A DNA stretch of 64,000 bases from Skeletonema tropicum (Eukaryota > Bacillariophyta > Thalassiosirophyceae > Thalassiosirales > Thalassiosiraceae). Numbering within the stretch: the stretch's first letter is position 1; the number at the start of each line of letters is the position of its first letter. Shown in pieces: positions 42,737 through 53,900 of this stretch. The notes under the pieces are model-generated. The model saw nothing but the letters and a program-made list of their open reading frames with translations. It was not told the DNA's origin and did not search any database. The translations under genes were made by a program, and so were the position numbers. The stretch covers positions 310,001 to 374,000 of the forward strand of contig CM074141.1 of assembly GCA_037178625.1 (NCBI GenBank), in the 5' to 3' direction.

Positions 42737-44542
42737 ATGTTCAGGCGGGAGCCCCCTTTTGGCCTCGCTCAATGCACGAACCACTCACCGTCGTTCTTGT
42801 TCTTCCTCTCGCCCACGTGCAAAGTTACAGGGGACCTTGGACAATCAGAGGGAAACCCAGCACGGAGGCATTTGCTAAGCAACTGGACGTTGAGTACCAG
42901 AGACCGGCAAATTGTGGACGAGAAGAATTTCTTGACTTGGAGGAGCCCATGCCTAATCTGCAGGAAGATGCTCACCGGTGGACGTGGAATCTTCTGCGCC
43001 AATTTCTTCACGAGCAAAGGAGCTTTCCCCCCGTGTGGAGCGGCATATTGCGGGGAGTGTTACCGGGCTTACGAGGAAGAGCCATTTCCGGTACAAAGGT
43101 CGGTGGACGACGAAGAAGACGGCGAAGAAAGCGGGTTCGAGGTGGATGAGGAAGGACAGGAAAGGTTCATGCACGGAAGGTATGGAGATCACATCATGGG
43201 AGTTGGCTTTGAATGTGACGTTTGCAACTTCAGAAATATGAATAAAAGAGACGTGGAATGGCAGTCCAAGAAGGATCTTAAGACTCTGAGATTCATACGA
43301 AGGGCTTCACTGGATGTGATGTGGAGTAGGGAACCTGAAACAGTGAAGGGCAACTACAGGCGCCTTCAGCGAGATTGGAAAAGTGCAACCGAAGATCTTT
43401 CAATAGGCAATCCCTTCCCTGAAATGGGCCACTCAACAATGGAAGATAGGAATGGGGTGGGAATAGCTGTAATGTTGCTCAACGCCTCATTGAGGCCTGG
43501 GAAGTACGCAGATCACTTGCAATTCGATTCTGTTAGACAAACTGCTACAGCATTCATGAACGCATACACAGCCATTGTAGAAGAGGATGATGGGACGCTT
43601 TTCATGTCAGATGATAAGACTTTGTTTGCGTCATCATCGCCAACAAGGACTAAGTGGTTTCAGAGGTTCGTGTTGGGAGTAAAGAGGAGGATGGGTGTTA
43701 TTCGCAAGCAGGATGAAGCTTTGACGTCAGCACAGGTTTTAGCCATTTTGGAAACGGGAGAATATGAGTGGGGTCGCACTAAGGACTTGGGAATCAGGAG
43801 AGAGATAGCCAACATCATGGCTTTTGTGGTCATCGGATACGGTGCCTCACTCCGCGGCGAAGAAGTACCATTGGTTTCATTGGCAGGCTTGCTAGAAAAT
43901 TGGGACGAAACGAAGCTTAAAGGGTTCTTAATGATCGCTTTACGCGGAAAGTTCAAGGGTGAGGACAACATGAGGTGGCACTTGGTCCCAATAGTCGATG
44001 TAACAAGCAGCGGCATCCAAGTGCGGAGGTGGGTGCAGCGTCTGATAGCATTCAGGATTCAGAAGGACCACGTGAGAGAAGGACCGCTGTTCGTGAATGC
44101 CAAAGGCAAGCAGGCAAGGATGGCTGATTACAACGCCAAGTTTCAAACCTTTGTATCCCTTGCTATGAAGAGGCACCCCGACGACTTTTCAAATAAGATT
44201 GAAGTGGAAGACTTCAATTTGAGGAGGTCTATGAGACGAGGATCGACGACTCAGGCGCAAAACAACAACGTGCCTGTCCCTACCATTGAGCTCATTAATA
44301 GGTGGAGGAGGAGGGAGGCAGCTAGGGGCGCAGAGCCCGGGCTACCAATGCGACAGGTGTATGCAGGCGTTATCTGCGTTGGAAACCACGTTGCAGTACT
44401 CGCGGAGTCTCTAATTGCCGAGGGGGTAATGATTCGAAGCCTTCAAAGTCCGAATATTTGTTGTTCTTTCGATGCGGATTTAGTAGCAGAAGACAAGATT
44501 CCTGGTACAGGTTTATGGGATCAGAGAGCGTTTACGTGCTGA
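42737..44542 (+). CDS. Tyrosine recombinase-like protein (Crypton/DIRS type)
   Basis: 601 codons from an ATG at 42737; the first 60 residues may be spurious or a misread exon. Residues 72-110 and 158-165 hold Cys pairs (CLIC, PPCGAAYCGEC, ECDVC) that could bind zinc. The C-terminal half resembles tyrosine recombinases of algal Crypton/DIRS type: 'GYGASLRGEEVPLVSL' with the first Arg (R373), Lys in 'KFKG' (K407), 'NLRRSMRRGSTTQA' (about R500) in place of the H-x-x-R box, 'NRWRR' (W523) and a candidate nucleophile in 'RQVYAG' (Y542). The usual His is not evident, so activity is uncertain. The last 40 residues lie in a 244-bp repeat found again downstream. No RT is adjacent. Confidence 0.6.
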   Translation: MFRREPPFGLAQCTNHSPSFLFFLSPTCKVTGDLGQSEGNPARRHLLSNWTLSTRDRQIVDEKNFLTWRSPCLICRKMLTGGRGIFCANFFTSKGAFPPCGAAYCGECYRAYEEEPFPVQRSVDDEEDGEESGFEVDEEGQERFMHGRYGDHIMGVGFECDVCNFRNMNKRDVEWQSKKDLKTLRFIRRASLDVMWSREPETVKGNYRRLQRDWKSATEDLSIGNPFPEMGHSTMEDRNGVGIAVMLLNASLRPGKYADHLQFDSVRQTATAFMNAYTAIVEEDDGTLFMSDDKTLFASSSPTRTKWFQRFVLGVKRRMGVIRKQDEALTSAQVLAILETGEYEWGRTKDLGIRREIANIMAFVVIGYGASLRGEEVPLVSLAGLLENWDETKLKGFLMIALRGKFKGEDNMRWHLVPIVDVTSSGIQVRRWVQRLIAFRIQKDHVREGPLFVNAKGKQARMADYNAKFQTFVSLAMKRHPDDFSNKIEVEDFNLRRSMRRGSTTQAQNNNVPVPTIELINRWRRREAARGAEPGLPMRQVYAGVICVGNHVAVLAESLIAEGVMIRSLQSPNICCSFDADLVAEDKIPGTGLWDQRAFTC

Positions 44543-44665
44543 TCCCGTACGTCACTGAAAAGTGGCCGACCGCTGAATAGCCGTCACCCGTGCAATACAG
44601 AGAGGAAATCGCATGCGAAAGATCTGTTAAGATGAACGTGAAACGAATGGACAGAGAAGAGCGGG
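44422..44665. repeat. 244-bp direct repeat, copy 1
   Basis: Matches 45286-45529 at offset 864. It contains the final codons and 3' flank of the recombinase-like ORF. Confidence 0.9.
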
Positions 44666-45149
44666 TCTACATCCCCAATCGGTAATTATAGAGATAAAGC
44701 ATCTAGTTAGTATTTGTTACTATTCTTGGCTTGGAAAGAGAGTTGAGAGAATGAGATTGTGCATGTGTCACAGACGACGGACCGATTTGAACAGCCTGTG
44801 AATATGGTCATTAGTCTGTGATGAATCACGACTACATAAACGATACGACACAAGTGAGCGACGAGCGGCATTGATTCTACATGACGTGACGGAGAGCCCA
44901 AGCCGAGGATGTGCAGTTGTGCTTTCGTACGTCAAGCTTCTTGGTTCTCGGAAGATCCGAAGACACACGTCTGAGAACCAGACATGAAGGTTCCCTCGAC
45001 GTGACGCAAAAGTAAGCCCAAGTCAGGAGCATTGGGCAGTTTGAGCTTGAAGAGGATCTTTGCGGTGGAGGCAGCGTTGGTGCTCCAGCTCACTCCTCGA
45101 TTTCAGCAACTCAACGCACGTCAAAGGCATCAGCAACGGCTCTAGCGAA

Positions 45150-45609
45150 CTTGAATGGGAGATAGACTGCTGGATACGATAGTGGAGGGACTGATCAACA
45201 CTCCGACTACGTGTTCCACGACAGGCCTTTTATTTTTTCCCACCCACCCGGCCCTGGGTTATTTCGGTCATTGCTCCCTTCGTATGGGGGTAATGATTCG
45301 AAGCCTTCAAAGTCCGAATATTTGTTGTTCTTTCGATGCGGATTTAGTAGCAGAAGACAAGATTCCTGGTACAGGTTTATGGGATCAGAGAGCGTTTACG
45401 TGCTGATCCCGTACGTCACTGAAAAGTGGCCGACCGCTGAATAGCCGTCACCCGTGCAATACAGAGAGGAAATCGCATGCGAAAGATCTGTTAAGATGAA
45501 CGTGAAACGAATGGACAGAGAAGAGCGGGAAAGGCTGTGGTGGAAAGCGCGTTAAGAGTGTTGATCGGTCCCTCCACTAACGCATCCAACAGTCTATCTC
45601 CCATTCAAG
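45150..45609. repeat. 54-bp inverted repeat around the second direct repeat
   Basis: Arms 45150-45203 (starting CTTGAATGGGAGATAGACTG) and 45556-45609 are reverse complements with about five mismatches. Together with the 244-bp direct repeat this resembles the mix of inverted and direct repeats at the ends of tyrosine-recombinase elements. No gene lies within. Confidence 0.85.
45286..45529. repeat. 244-bp direct repeat, copy 2
   Basis: Copy of 44422-44665. It is enclosed by the inverted repeat 45150-45203 / 45556-45609. Confidence 0.9.
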
Positions 45610-46271
45610 CAACGAGCGTTGTCATTGTTACCTCACGTGTTGATAAGACAAAGAGTGAGCTTGCAACTTTGTTAATCTCAAATTGCCCGCCAAGATTTGT
45701 TCAACTTGCTTGGTGACTCGTTTCTTCTTGCATGTCCGCTGTTTGTCCTCCCAATGCTGCTCGGACAACTCTCCATCCAATACCACTCGTCGCTTGATTG
45801 TGTCGTTGTATCGACTGCGCAGTCGTCACAAGGTACAGACCATATTCACAGTGGGTTTAACTCGTTGAGAGGGTGCTTCCGGCGTTGAAAGAAAAATAAT
45901 TCTTTTTTAATCGACATGGTGCTCTCGTGAACGTAGGAACTAATATCAATATCCCATCGCTATCTATCGCTCAAACACGAATCGAGGCTGATGGAACCTG
46001 GAACCCTCCTGGAACCCCACCTTGTTGCTCTCTCTCTCTAGCTCTCGTTTGGTGTTGTTACTGTCATGACCTCGGGTCCTTCAATCTCACCGATGTAATC
46101 TCTAACGTGCCAAACTGGAGTCTCGAGGAGCATTCTAAAGTTGTAAGTGGCGGTTTCGTAGGGGCTGTCATAGACATAATTCTTCGTCTGTCGTAATAGA
46201 TCATCTTTGGATTTGGAGAAAATCTTTTCCAAGGCTGGGTGAGTTGCCGTAGGTTGCCATCTAGAGGATTC
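45610..46271. other. No gene; LRR 5' flank at the right
   Basis: Only short frames. The stretch from about 45930 carries words similar to other LRR upstream regions ('GAACGTAGGAACTA', 'ACACGAATCGAGGC', as at 38295-38335). Confidence 0.4.
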
Positions 46272-47232
46272 ATGATGATGGCTGGTGCAAGAGATGACGA
46301 TGATGAGATTTTTGTCTACATGGGCGGCGATCAAGAAGTGCCCTGGGGTGTCGTCCGTGCCCGAATTCATAAATCCGTCAAAATTATTCCTAATGAGGCA
46401 TTCCAATACCGTCGTCAGCTAATATCTGTGGAGTTTCATGACGACATCGAAATCATTGAGGAGTATGCATTCTATTGGTGCGATTTATTGAGAGGATGCA
46501 TTCAATTGCTGGGCGTCAAAATCATCGAGGGGGGGGGCATTCTATTATTGTAGCGCCCTAACGGGTGTAGAATTTGGTGACATGCTGGAAACAATTGAAG
46601 AGTATGCATTCCAATGTTGCAGCTCATTGAGGAGCATCTCGATGCCTTCTGTGAGGACCATTGGGTTACAGGCTTTTGGTGAATGCTCAGAGATATCTGA
46701 TGTGGAATGCGGGGAAGATCTTGAAACAGTAGTAGCAAGGGCATTCGAAAACTGTCCCAATTTGGAACGAATCGCCTTGCCATTAAAAGACAATATGATC
46801 GAAGATGATGTATTCCTTTGCTGTCCAAAGCTCGCAACAGTGGATCTAGTTGGGGGGATCCACAACACTGTTGCCTCTTTGCATATGGAAAGCTGGAGAA
46901 ATGAAATGATGAGTGGCATCAACCGAATCAATCAAGTACTACCCGGCATTATTGATGGAAAGACTTCGGAAATACAGCAGTGGATGGAATCAGTCATCCG
47001 CCGACTCAATCACTTCAAAAGTGAGCACCACAAAATATTGAAGGAGGCTACAACTTTGCTGGAACTCGCTCTGTGGAAGGCCAATCTTGATGACAACGAG
47101 GGAGGTAAGCTTGAAAGGGAGGGGTTTAGAACAACGAGGGGAAGTCTATAGAGAGCAAGGAAAGAAATCTGTGTTACATCTGGTGCAAGTATTGTGATCA
47201 AGAATGTGTTACCCTTTTTAGTTTTGAAATAA
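46272..47232 (+). pseudogene. BspA-like LRR_5 gene, poly-G frameshift and early stop
   Basis: Starts at the triple ATG (46272). The frame is lost at a run of nine G (46529-46537), where eight would keep 'IIEGGAF...' in frame, so this is one extra base in a homopolymer. The rest (to 47151) is intact apart from the same CTA TAG change as in the gene at 40089-40979, giving '...TTRGSL'. Homology to the normal tail continues to 47232. It is either a pseudogene or an active shortened gene with a sequencing error in the G run. Confidence 0.8.
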
Positions 47233-47684
47233 GAAGTAGATCATTTGCTCTATTTACTTTTTAGGTATACTTCGACAAACTCAACTCTCTAGAGAGACTA
47301 ACATCACGGAGGTTCTTTTCTTTTGATACATTTGTTGAAGCTCAGGCCTCATTTAGTGCCGAGTCCGAGTCCTTTTCTTCATTCCACTACTATGCAGTAC
47401 ATACTATGACATCCCCACGTCACTGCCTGCTTTAGTTACTTACCAACGCGTATGGTAAACAACGATGTAGAGACACTGAAAAGTAGACCATGTTGTTTAG
47501 CTTTTGGGAGTAGACCCTGCCATCAATGAGCAACATAGAGATGAATATGTCAATCTTTCCTACGTATTGCTGTTAATATCATCAGAGAATAATTATGAAA
47601 TATCAATATACTCATGAATTCTTGATCTAAAATTTTATGTACGTGTAATCTAAAGCCCCTTCCTCATGCAATCATCACCACGGC
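47233..47684. other. LRR 3' flank, no gene
   Basis: Contains the conserved LRR 3' flank (around 47330-47490, like 3110-3210 and 780-930). No coding sequence. Confidence 0.5.
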
Positions 47685-48668
47685 TCAATCTTGTTTCGAT
47701 TCAGTTGCACTCGCAGTTGCACTCGCAGTTGCACTCGCCGCTGCATCTGCCTTGTTCCCCTGCATCAAATGCTTCATACACATCCCCTTCTTCTGCGCCT
47801 GCTTCGTACACCCCTCCACACCACACCTCTTCTTCGGGACAACCTTGGCCCCATGCGCAATACACACTCCACCCTTTTGTGCATACTTCGTACAACCCTC
47901 CTTGGAACACTTCTTTTTCGTACACTTGGCTCCATGTCGGATACATACTCCCCCCCGCTTGGCATGATTGGTGCAATTCTCTACAGAACATGCTTTTTTA
48001 GCTCCATGTTTGATACAAACCCGTCCATTCTGAGCATACCTACTACACCCCTCCACAGTACACTGCTTTACCTTTGCCCCATGACGACAACACACACCTC
48101 CATTCAAAGCTACATTATCACACCCCTCGACATTGCATTTGCGTAAACTTGCCCCGTGTTTGACACAGACTGTCCCATCTTGGGCTTTGTTGGTGCACCC
48201 CTCCGCAGCGCAGATTTTGACACGTGCACCGTGTTTGATACAGACTCCACTGTTGACTACGTGATTGGTGCATCCTTCAGCAGTGCAGATTGAGTAAGAT
48301 TGTTTTCGGGCTCGTTTATTGGTGGTGGCGGGTTGTTGCTGTGAGTCTGTAGGGTGGTCTGCTGGAGCTGGTGGACATGTGTCGTCGTCTTCTAATTTTA
48401 TTTTCCGTTTAGAAGCTGATGATGATGTCGTTTTGACGTCTTTTGACGTCTTCTCATTGTTGCTCTCGCCGGTGGTATTATCAGCGGCGGAAATCGATTT
48501 TTGATCCGTGTTGATGCGACGACGATGCGTCTCTGTAAATATATAATTACTCTTGGTGGATAGCTGCTCTTTTGTTGGAGGATCCTCCTCCTTCACTGCG
48601 GGTAGTGTTGAAACCATCGTTGCCGCCGCCTCTTCTTTGTTCATGGTAGTGTCTGTTTCGGACGCCAT
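47685..48668 (-). CDS. Seven-finger WRKY19-like zinc protein (intact)
   Basis: 327 codons from the ATG at 48668. Residues 1-125 are hydrophilic with a Lys/Arg patch (KRARK at 118-122). Seven fingers of about 25 residues follow (first Cys at 128, 153, 178, 203, 227, 254 and 282), each C-x4-C-x8/9-C-x2-H followed by G, for example 'CTAEGCTNHVVNSGVCIKHG'. The tail is an AS-AT repeat encoded by a short minisatellite (47700-47740). This finger type is common in oomycetes and diatoms and is annotated by similarity to plant WRKY19, although no WRKYGQK motif is present. A nuclear or DNA-binding role is plausible. The two broken copies at 3232-3750 and 9704-10222 derive from a gene like this. Confidence 0.8.
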   Translation of the reverse strand: MASETDTTMNKEEAAATMVSTLPAVKEEDPPTKEQLSTKSNYIFTETHRRRINTDQKSISAADNTTGESNNEKTSKDVKTTSSSASKRKIKLEDDDTCPPAPADHPTDSQQQPATTNKRARKQSYSICTAEGCTNHVVNSGVCIKHGARVKICAAEGCTNKAQDGTVCVKHGASLRKCNVEGCDNVALNGGVCCRHGAKVKQCTVEGCSRYAQNGRVCIKHGAKKACSVENCTNHAKRGGVCIRHGAKCTKKKCSKEGCTKYAQKGGVCIAHGAKVVPKKRCGVEGCTKQAQKKGMCMKHLMQGNKADAAASATASATASATESKQD

Positions 48669-50939
48669 GGTGGTTGTCAGTTTTGATTTTCGAATTTTTT
48701 GATGTGCATGGAACCCGCTTTCTGATAATTAAGATGTACATCTCTCCGTAATCTCATACTTACTTACCGACCATGCTAGCACCAACATGAAGCATCGACA
48801 ATTCCTGTTCTGCTGGACAAGCTATCAGCAGAGGTGATAATACAGCTAATAATCTCTCGAAGGTGAGAAGAAGATGAATAATGGCTGTCATCTCTAATGT
48901 AGAGTGTGGAGCAAAAAGGTTGAGACAGGTAACAGTGTAACAGCAACAGTCAACAGTGTGTGTTGAAGGTGAAGGTGAAGGAAAGCGATTACTACAATAA
49001 AAGAAAGCTCAGGCAAATGATACGTGATCGTGATTATGTGCTCATGCACTTCATGTGGTGCTAGCTTATGGTATGTAATACAACAATCTGTGAATTCCTC
49101 GAAACTACCAAAGATGAAAGTTACAGTTACAATAAAATTAAAATCACATTAGATAGATCAAGGAGGAGCTTTTTGGATTTTAGTCACAAGAGTTTCCCGA
49201 TGAGGGAAGTTTGATGGGGGGATGATGAGAGTGAGAGTGCTTGGCCTGTTTTGATTGATGAGTATGTGGAGTTTATGGAGAAGAGGCCAAGAAATGAATG
49301 AAATGATATGATGTGTCAGTGTGTCAGATTGAGATTGTAGACAGACGTGACTGTGGCATGTGCCATTTGGCATCAAACTCTGCGAAGATGGTTCCTCGCC
49401 TTCATTGATAACAGCTACTTAGCTCTGACATATGTATACACTGGCGCTGACAATGTTTAGTTCGCTTTTGTATAAAATGCATAATTACAAGCGAGAAGAG
49501 TATTTTCGTTGTCTATCATGATCATGTTCATGTAACTGTAACGAAAATTATAATTAGGTGATAGATCAGATTTGTCGGCAGCTTTTCACCTCAATGGATA
49601 GATTTCAATAGTACGCCTTGAGCAACAAGCATTCTATCTATATTACATTACTTTCTACCATTTACGTCCTATTCGTGCTTTACGCTCTCTCCATACACTC
49701 CGATCTTCCAAGAGATTCATCATCATCAGCCGACATTCTATCGCACCCAAGTTCCCTCACTGTTCTCATACTGTAGACAACGTGAGTCCCAAGAGGGATA
49801 CACACCCAACTTTCTCCTTCCAGTCCCAAACTTTGCATTTAACAGCTTTCCGGGTAAGTCGTTTTTTGCGCCAACAATCTTCCTAGCCCCTTTTACCGTC
49901 GTACGTATCTAGCAAAAAAACACCTTCTCCCTACGAACCATGGCGGCCGATATGCTTCCTACCATGCTCTCCTGTTGACAGCAATGTCCTATATTAATGA
50001 ATCCAACGCCACGGATCAATAGTAATGGTAGTTGTTAGTCGATTGTTGCCGCTGGGTTCATGAATTCATTGTTTACACCATGCTCTTATCTACTACACAC
50101 TTGGTCGATATTTTTCGTCGCCCGACGCACCCGCCTCACTTCCTAAAGCCACTTCTATGCCAATAAAACGCTATATTGAACCAATCGGACTACACATATC
50201 TCTTTTAATAATATATGCGCGAGGTATGGTGCCTTGGCTCGGTCGGATATTCGATTTAATCGTCCCATATCTATCTTATGTGTAGGGCCGACGATGCGGT
50301 GATGGGGAAAAATACCGCCTACATATAGGGGGTGATCCGACGGTGATATTGTCCATTTCATGCGACGCTACGCACACCATTCGTTTTGGTATGTCATGAG
50401 CTTTCGTTGGATATGCGGTATGCTGCATGGAACAGGTTATAAGCGGCATGGTAACACCAGAACTGCCATGGTCGGCGGCCGGCGGCTAATTTTTTGATGA
50501 TTTTTGACACACAAAAATATCGACCCTATGCCTTTCCTGCGCTGTAACCGCCGAAATAGTCGAGCTTCGTTATTGGTGAACTACACCATTGGAAAGAGCT
50601 GATTCTTTGCTTTTCATAACTGCACTGAACGTCTTCTAAATGTGAGTTGTTGCTATTTTATTAACTACGTAGGAAGCTAGGTGGCAAAAATGGTCGCGCA
50701 TGCGCGACCATACCCGGAAAGCTGTTAACCCACTCTTAGGTAACTGCCCTTACCATTCGTGCCTAGAAAGCAATTTCTTCGTTCCAATCAAATCACGTTG
50801 GCTAAAATGGGAGCTCCAGCGAACACGCCTCGAACGACACAACTCTCTCATAAAACGAATAGCTGTATAATAACAAAGTGAAAAAATACCAACTCAAACA
50901 CAAACTATACACTGATTACACCAATTGACCGAAGCGTTG
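48669..50939. other. Gene-poor region
   Basis: 48790-48960 is the zinc-finger upstream segment also seen at 3860-4030. The remainder shows no frame with domain character. It includes a perfect palindrome at 50691-50710. Confidence 0.45.
50691..50710. repeat. 20-bp palindrome TGGTCGCGCATGCGCGACCA
   Basis: Perfectly self-complementary and GC-rich in AT-rich surroundings, 230 bases upstream of the start of the exon-array gene. Confidence 0.8.
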
Positions 50940-53900
50940 ATGAAACTAACTCTCATCATTCTACTACTAACTGGGGTTGTATCGTCGGGTGAGTGATAAA
51001 GCTGACCAGGCTTCAAACTAAATAGTGTTCTACTCACACAACCTACTCACAGCAATCTGGATTCTCTTGACAATGATGCCAGCCCTAAATCTAAGGGGCG
51101 AGGAAAACGAGATGGTGAGCTATCAAAATGTGTGCAATATTTAGAATAGAATAATCTTGTACAAAGCTTCCAAAAATGATACATGTGTACTTACACCCTT
51201 TTATCAGATGCTGAACAGCGGCAGGCGTGACCTCGATGTCAGAGAATTGCAGGAATGCCCACCTTGCGGCCCTGGCAAGACCTGTGTTAAAGGCATATGC
51301 AAGAAAAATCGCAGCATTGCCAACTACGACAGAGGTAAGTGTCCGCCAAGTTGTTACTTGTTCGACGTCGATGATTTTGTCAGTCCATTCATGTCCATTC
51401 CAATCATGTCATCTAACTTTCTATGACTTCATTCTCCAGAACCATCTTACTCTCCCAAATCTAGGCCTGACACTTACAGTTACAGTCGCAAATCCAGATT
51501 CAGAGGTAAGCGTCGGCCAAGTTGTTACTTGTTCGACGTCGATGATTTTGTCAGTCCATTCATGTACATGTCCATTCTAATGAGATGTCATCAAACTTTC
51601 TGTGACTTCATTCTCCAGAACCATTTTCCTATTCTTACTCTCCCAAATCAAGATCTAGGTCTGACAGTCCCAAATCCAGAGTCAGAGGTAAGTGTCGGCC
51701 AAGTTGTTACTTGTTCGACGTCAATGATCTTGTCCGTCCATTTATGTTCATGTCCATTCTAATGAGATGTCATCTAACTTTCTGTGACTTCATTCTCCAG
51801 AACCAGAACCATTTTCTTATTCTTACTCTCCAAAATCTAGATCTAGGTCTGACAGTCCCAAATCCAGAGGTAGAGGTAAGTGTCGGCCAAGTTGTTACTT
51901 GTTCGACGTCGATGATCTTATCCGTCCATTTATGTTCATGTCGATTCTAATGAGATGTCATCTAACTTTCTGTGACTTCATTCTCCAGAACCATCTTACT
52001 CTCCCAAATCTAGGTCCGACAGTCCCAAATCCAGAGTCAGAGGTAAGTGTCCGCCAAGTTGTTACTTGTTCGACGTCGATGATATTGTCCATTCTAATGA
52101 GATGTCATCTAACTTTCTGTGACTTCATTCTTCAGAACCAGAACCATTTTCCTATTCTTACTCTCCCAAATCTAAATCTAGGTCTGACAATCCCAAATCC
52201 AGAGGTAGAGGTAAGTGTCGGCCAAGTTGTTAACTTGTTCGACGTCGATGATCTTGTCCGTCCATTTATGTTCATGTCCATTCTAATGAGATGTCATCTA
52301 ACTTTCTGTGACTTCATTCTCCAGAACCATCTTACTCTCCCAAATCTAGGTCTAGGTCTAGGTCTAGGTCTGACAGTCCCAAATCCAGAGTCAGAGGTAA
52401 GTGTCGGCCAAGTTGTTACTTGTTCGACGTCGATGATCTTGTCCGTCCATTTATGTTCATGTCCATTCTAATGAGATGTCATCTAACTTTCTGTGACTTC
52501 ATCTTCATTCTCCAGAACCATCTTACTCTCCCAAATCTAGGTCTAGGTCTAGGTCTAGGTCTGACAGTCCCAAATCCAGAGTCAGAGGTAAGTGTCGGCC
52601 AAGTTGTTACTTGTTCGACGTCGATGATATTGTCCATTCTAATGATGTCATCTAACTTTCTGTGACTTCATTCTTCAGAACCAGAACCATTTTCCTATTC
52701 TTACTCTCCCAAATCTAGGTCTAGGTCTGACAGTCCCAAATCCAGAGGTAGAGGTAAGTGTCGGCCAAGTTGTTAACTTGTTCGACGTCGATGATCTTGT
52801 CCGTCCATTTATGTTCATGTCCATTCTAATGAGATGTCATCTAACTTTCTGTGACTTCATTCTCCAGAACCATCTTACTCTCCCAAATCTAGGTCTAGGT
52901 CTAGGTCTAGGTCTGACAGTCCCAAATCCAGAGTCAGAGGTAAGTGTCGGCCAAGTTGTTACTTGTTCGACGTCGATGATCTTGTCCGTCCATTTATGTT
53001 CATGTCCATTCTAATGAGATGTCATCTAACTTTCTGTGACTTCATCTTCATTCTCCAGAACCATCTTACTCTCCCAAATCTAGGTCTAGGTCTAGGTCTA
53101 GGTCTGACAGTCCCAAATCCAGAGTCAGAGGTAAGTGTCGGCCAAGTTGTTACTTGTTCGACGTCGATGATATTGTCCATTCTAATGATGTCATCTAACT
53201 TTCTGTGACTTCATTCTTCAGAACCAGAACCATTTTCCTATTCTTACTCTCCCAAATCTAGGTCTAAGTCTGACAGTCCCAAATCCAGAGTCAGAGGTAA
53301 GTGTCGGCCAAGTTGTTACTTGTTCGACGTCGATGATATTGTCCATTCTAATGAGATGTCATCTAACTTTCTGTGACTTCATTCTTCAGAACCAGAACCA
53401 TTTTCCTATTCTTACTCTCCCAAATCTAGGTCTGACAGTCCCAAATCCAGAGTCAGAGGTAAGTGTCGGCCAAGTTGTTACTTGTTCGACGTCGATGATC
53501 TTGTCCGTCCATTTATGTTCATGTCCATTCTAATGAGATGTCATCTAACTTTCTGTGACTTCATCTTCATTCTCCAGAACCATCTTACTCTCCCAAATCT
53601 AGGTCTAGGTCTAGGTCTAGGTCTGACAGTCCCAAATCCAGAGTCAGAGGTAAGTGTCGGCCAAGTTGTTACTTGTTCGACGTCGATGATATTGTCCATT
53701 CTAATGAGATGTCATCTAACTTTCTGTGACTTCATTCTTCAGAACCAGAACCATTTTCCTATTCTTACTCTCCCAAATCTAGGTCTAGGTCTGACAGTCC
53801 CAAATCCAGAGTCAGAGGTAAGTGTCGGCCAAGTTGTTACTTGTTCGACGTCGATGATATTGTCCATTCTAATGAGATGTCATCTAACTTTCTGTGACTT

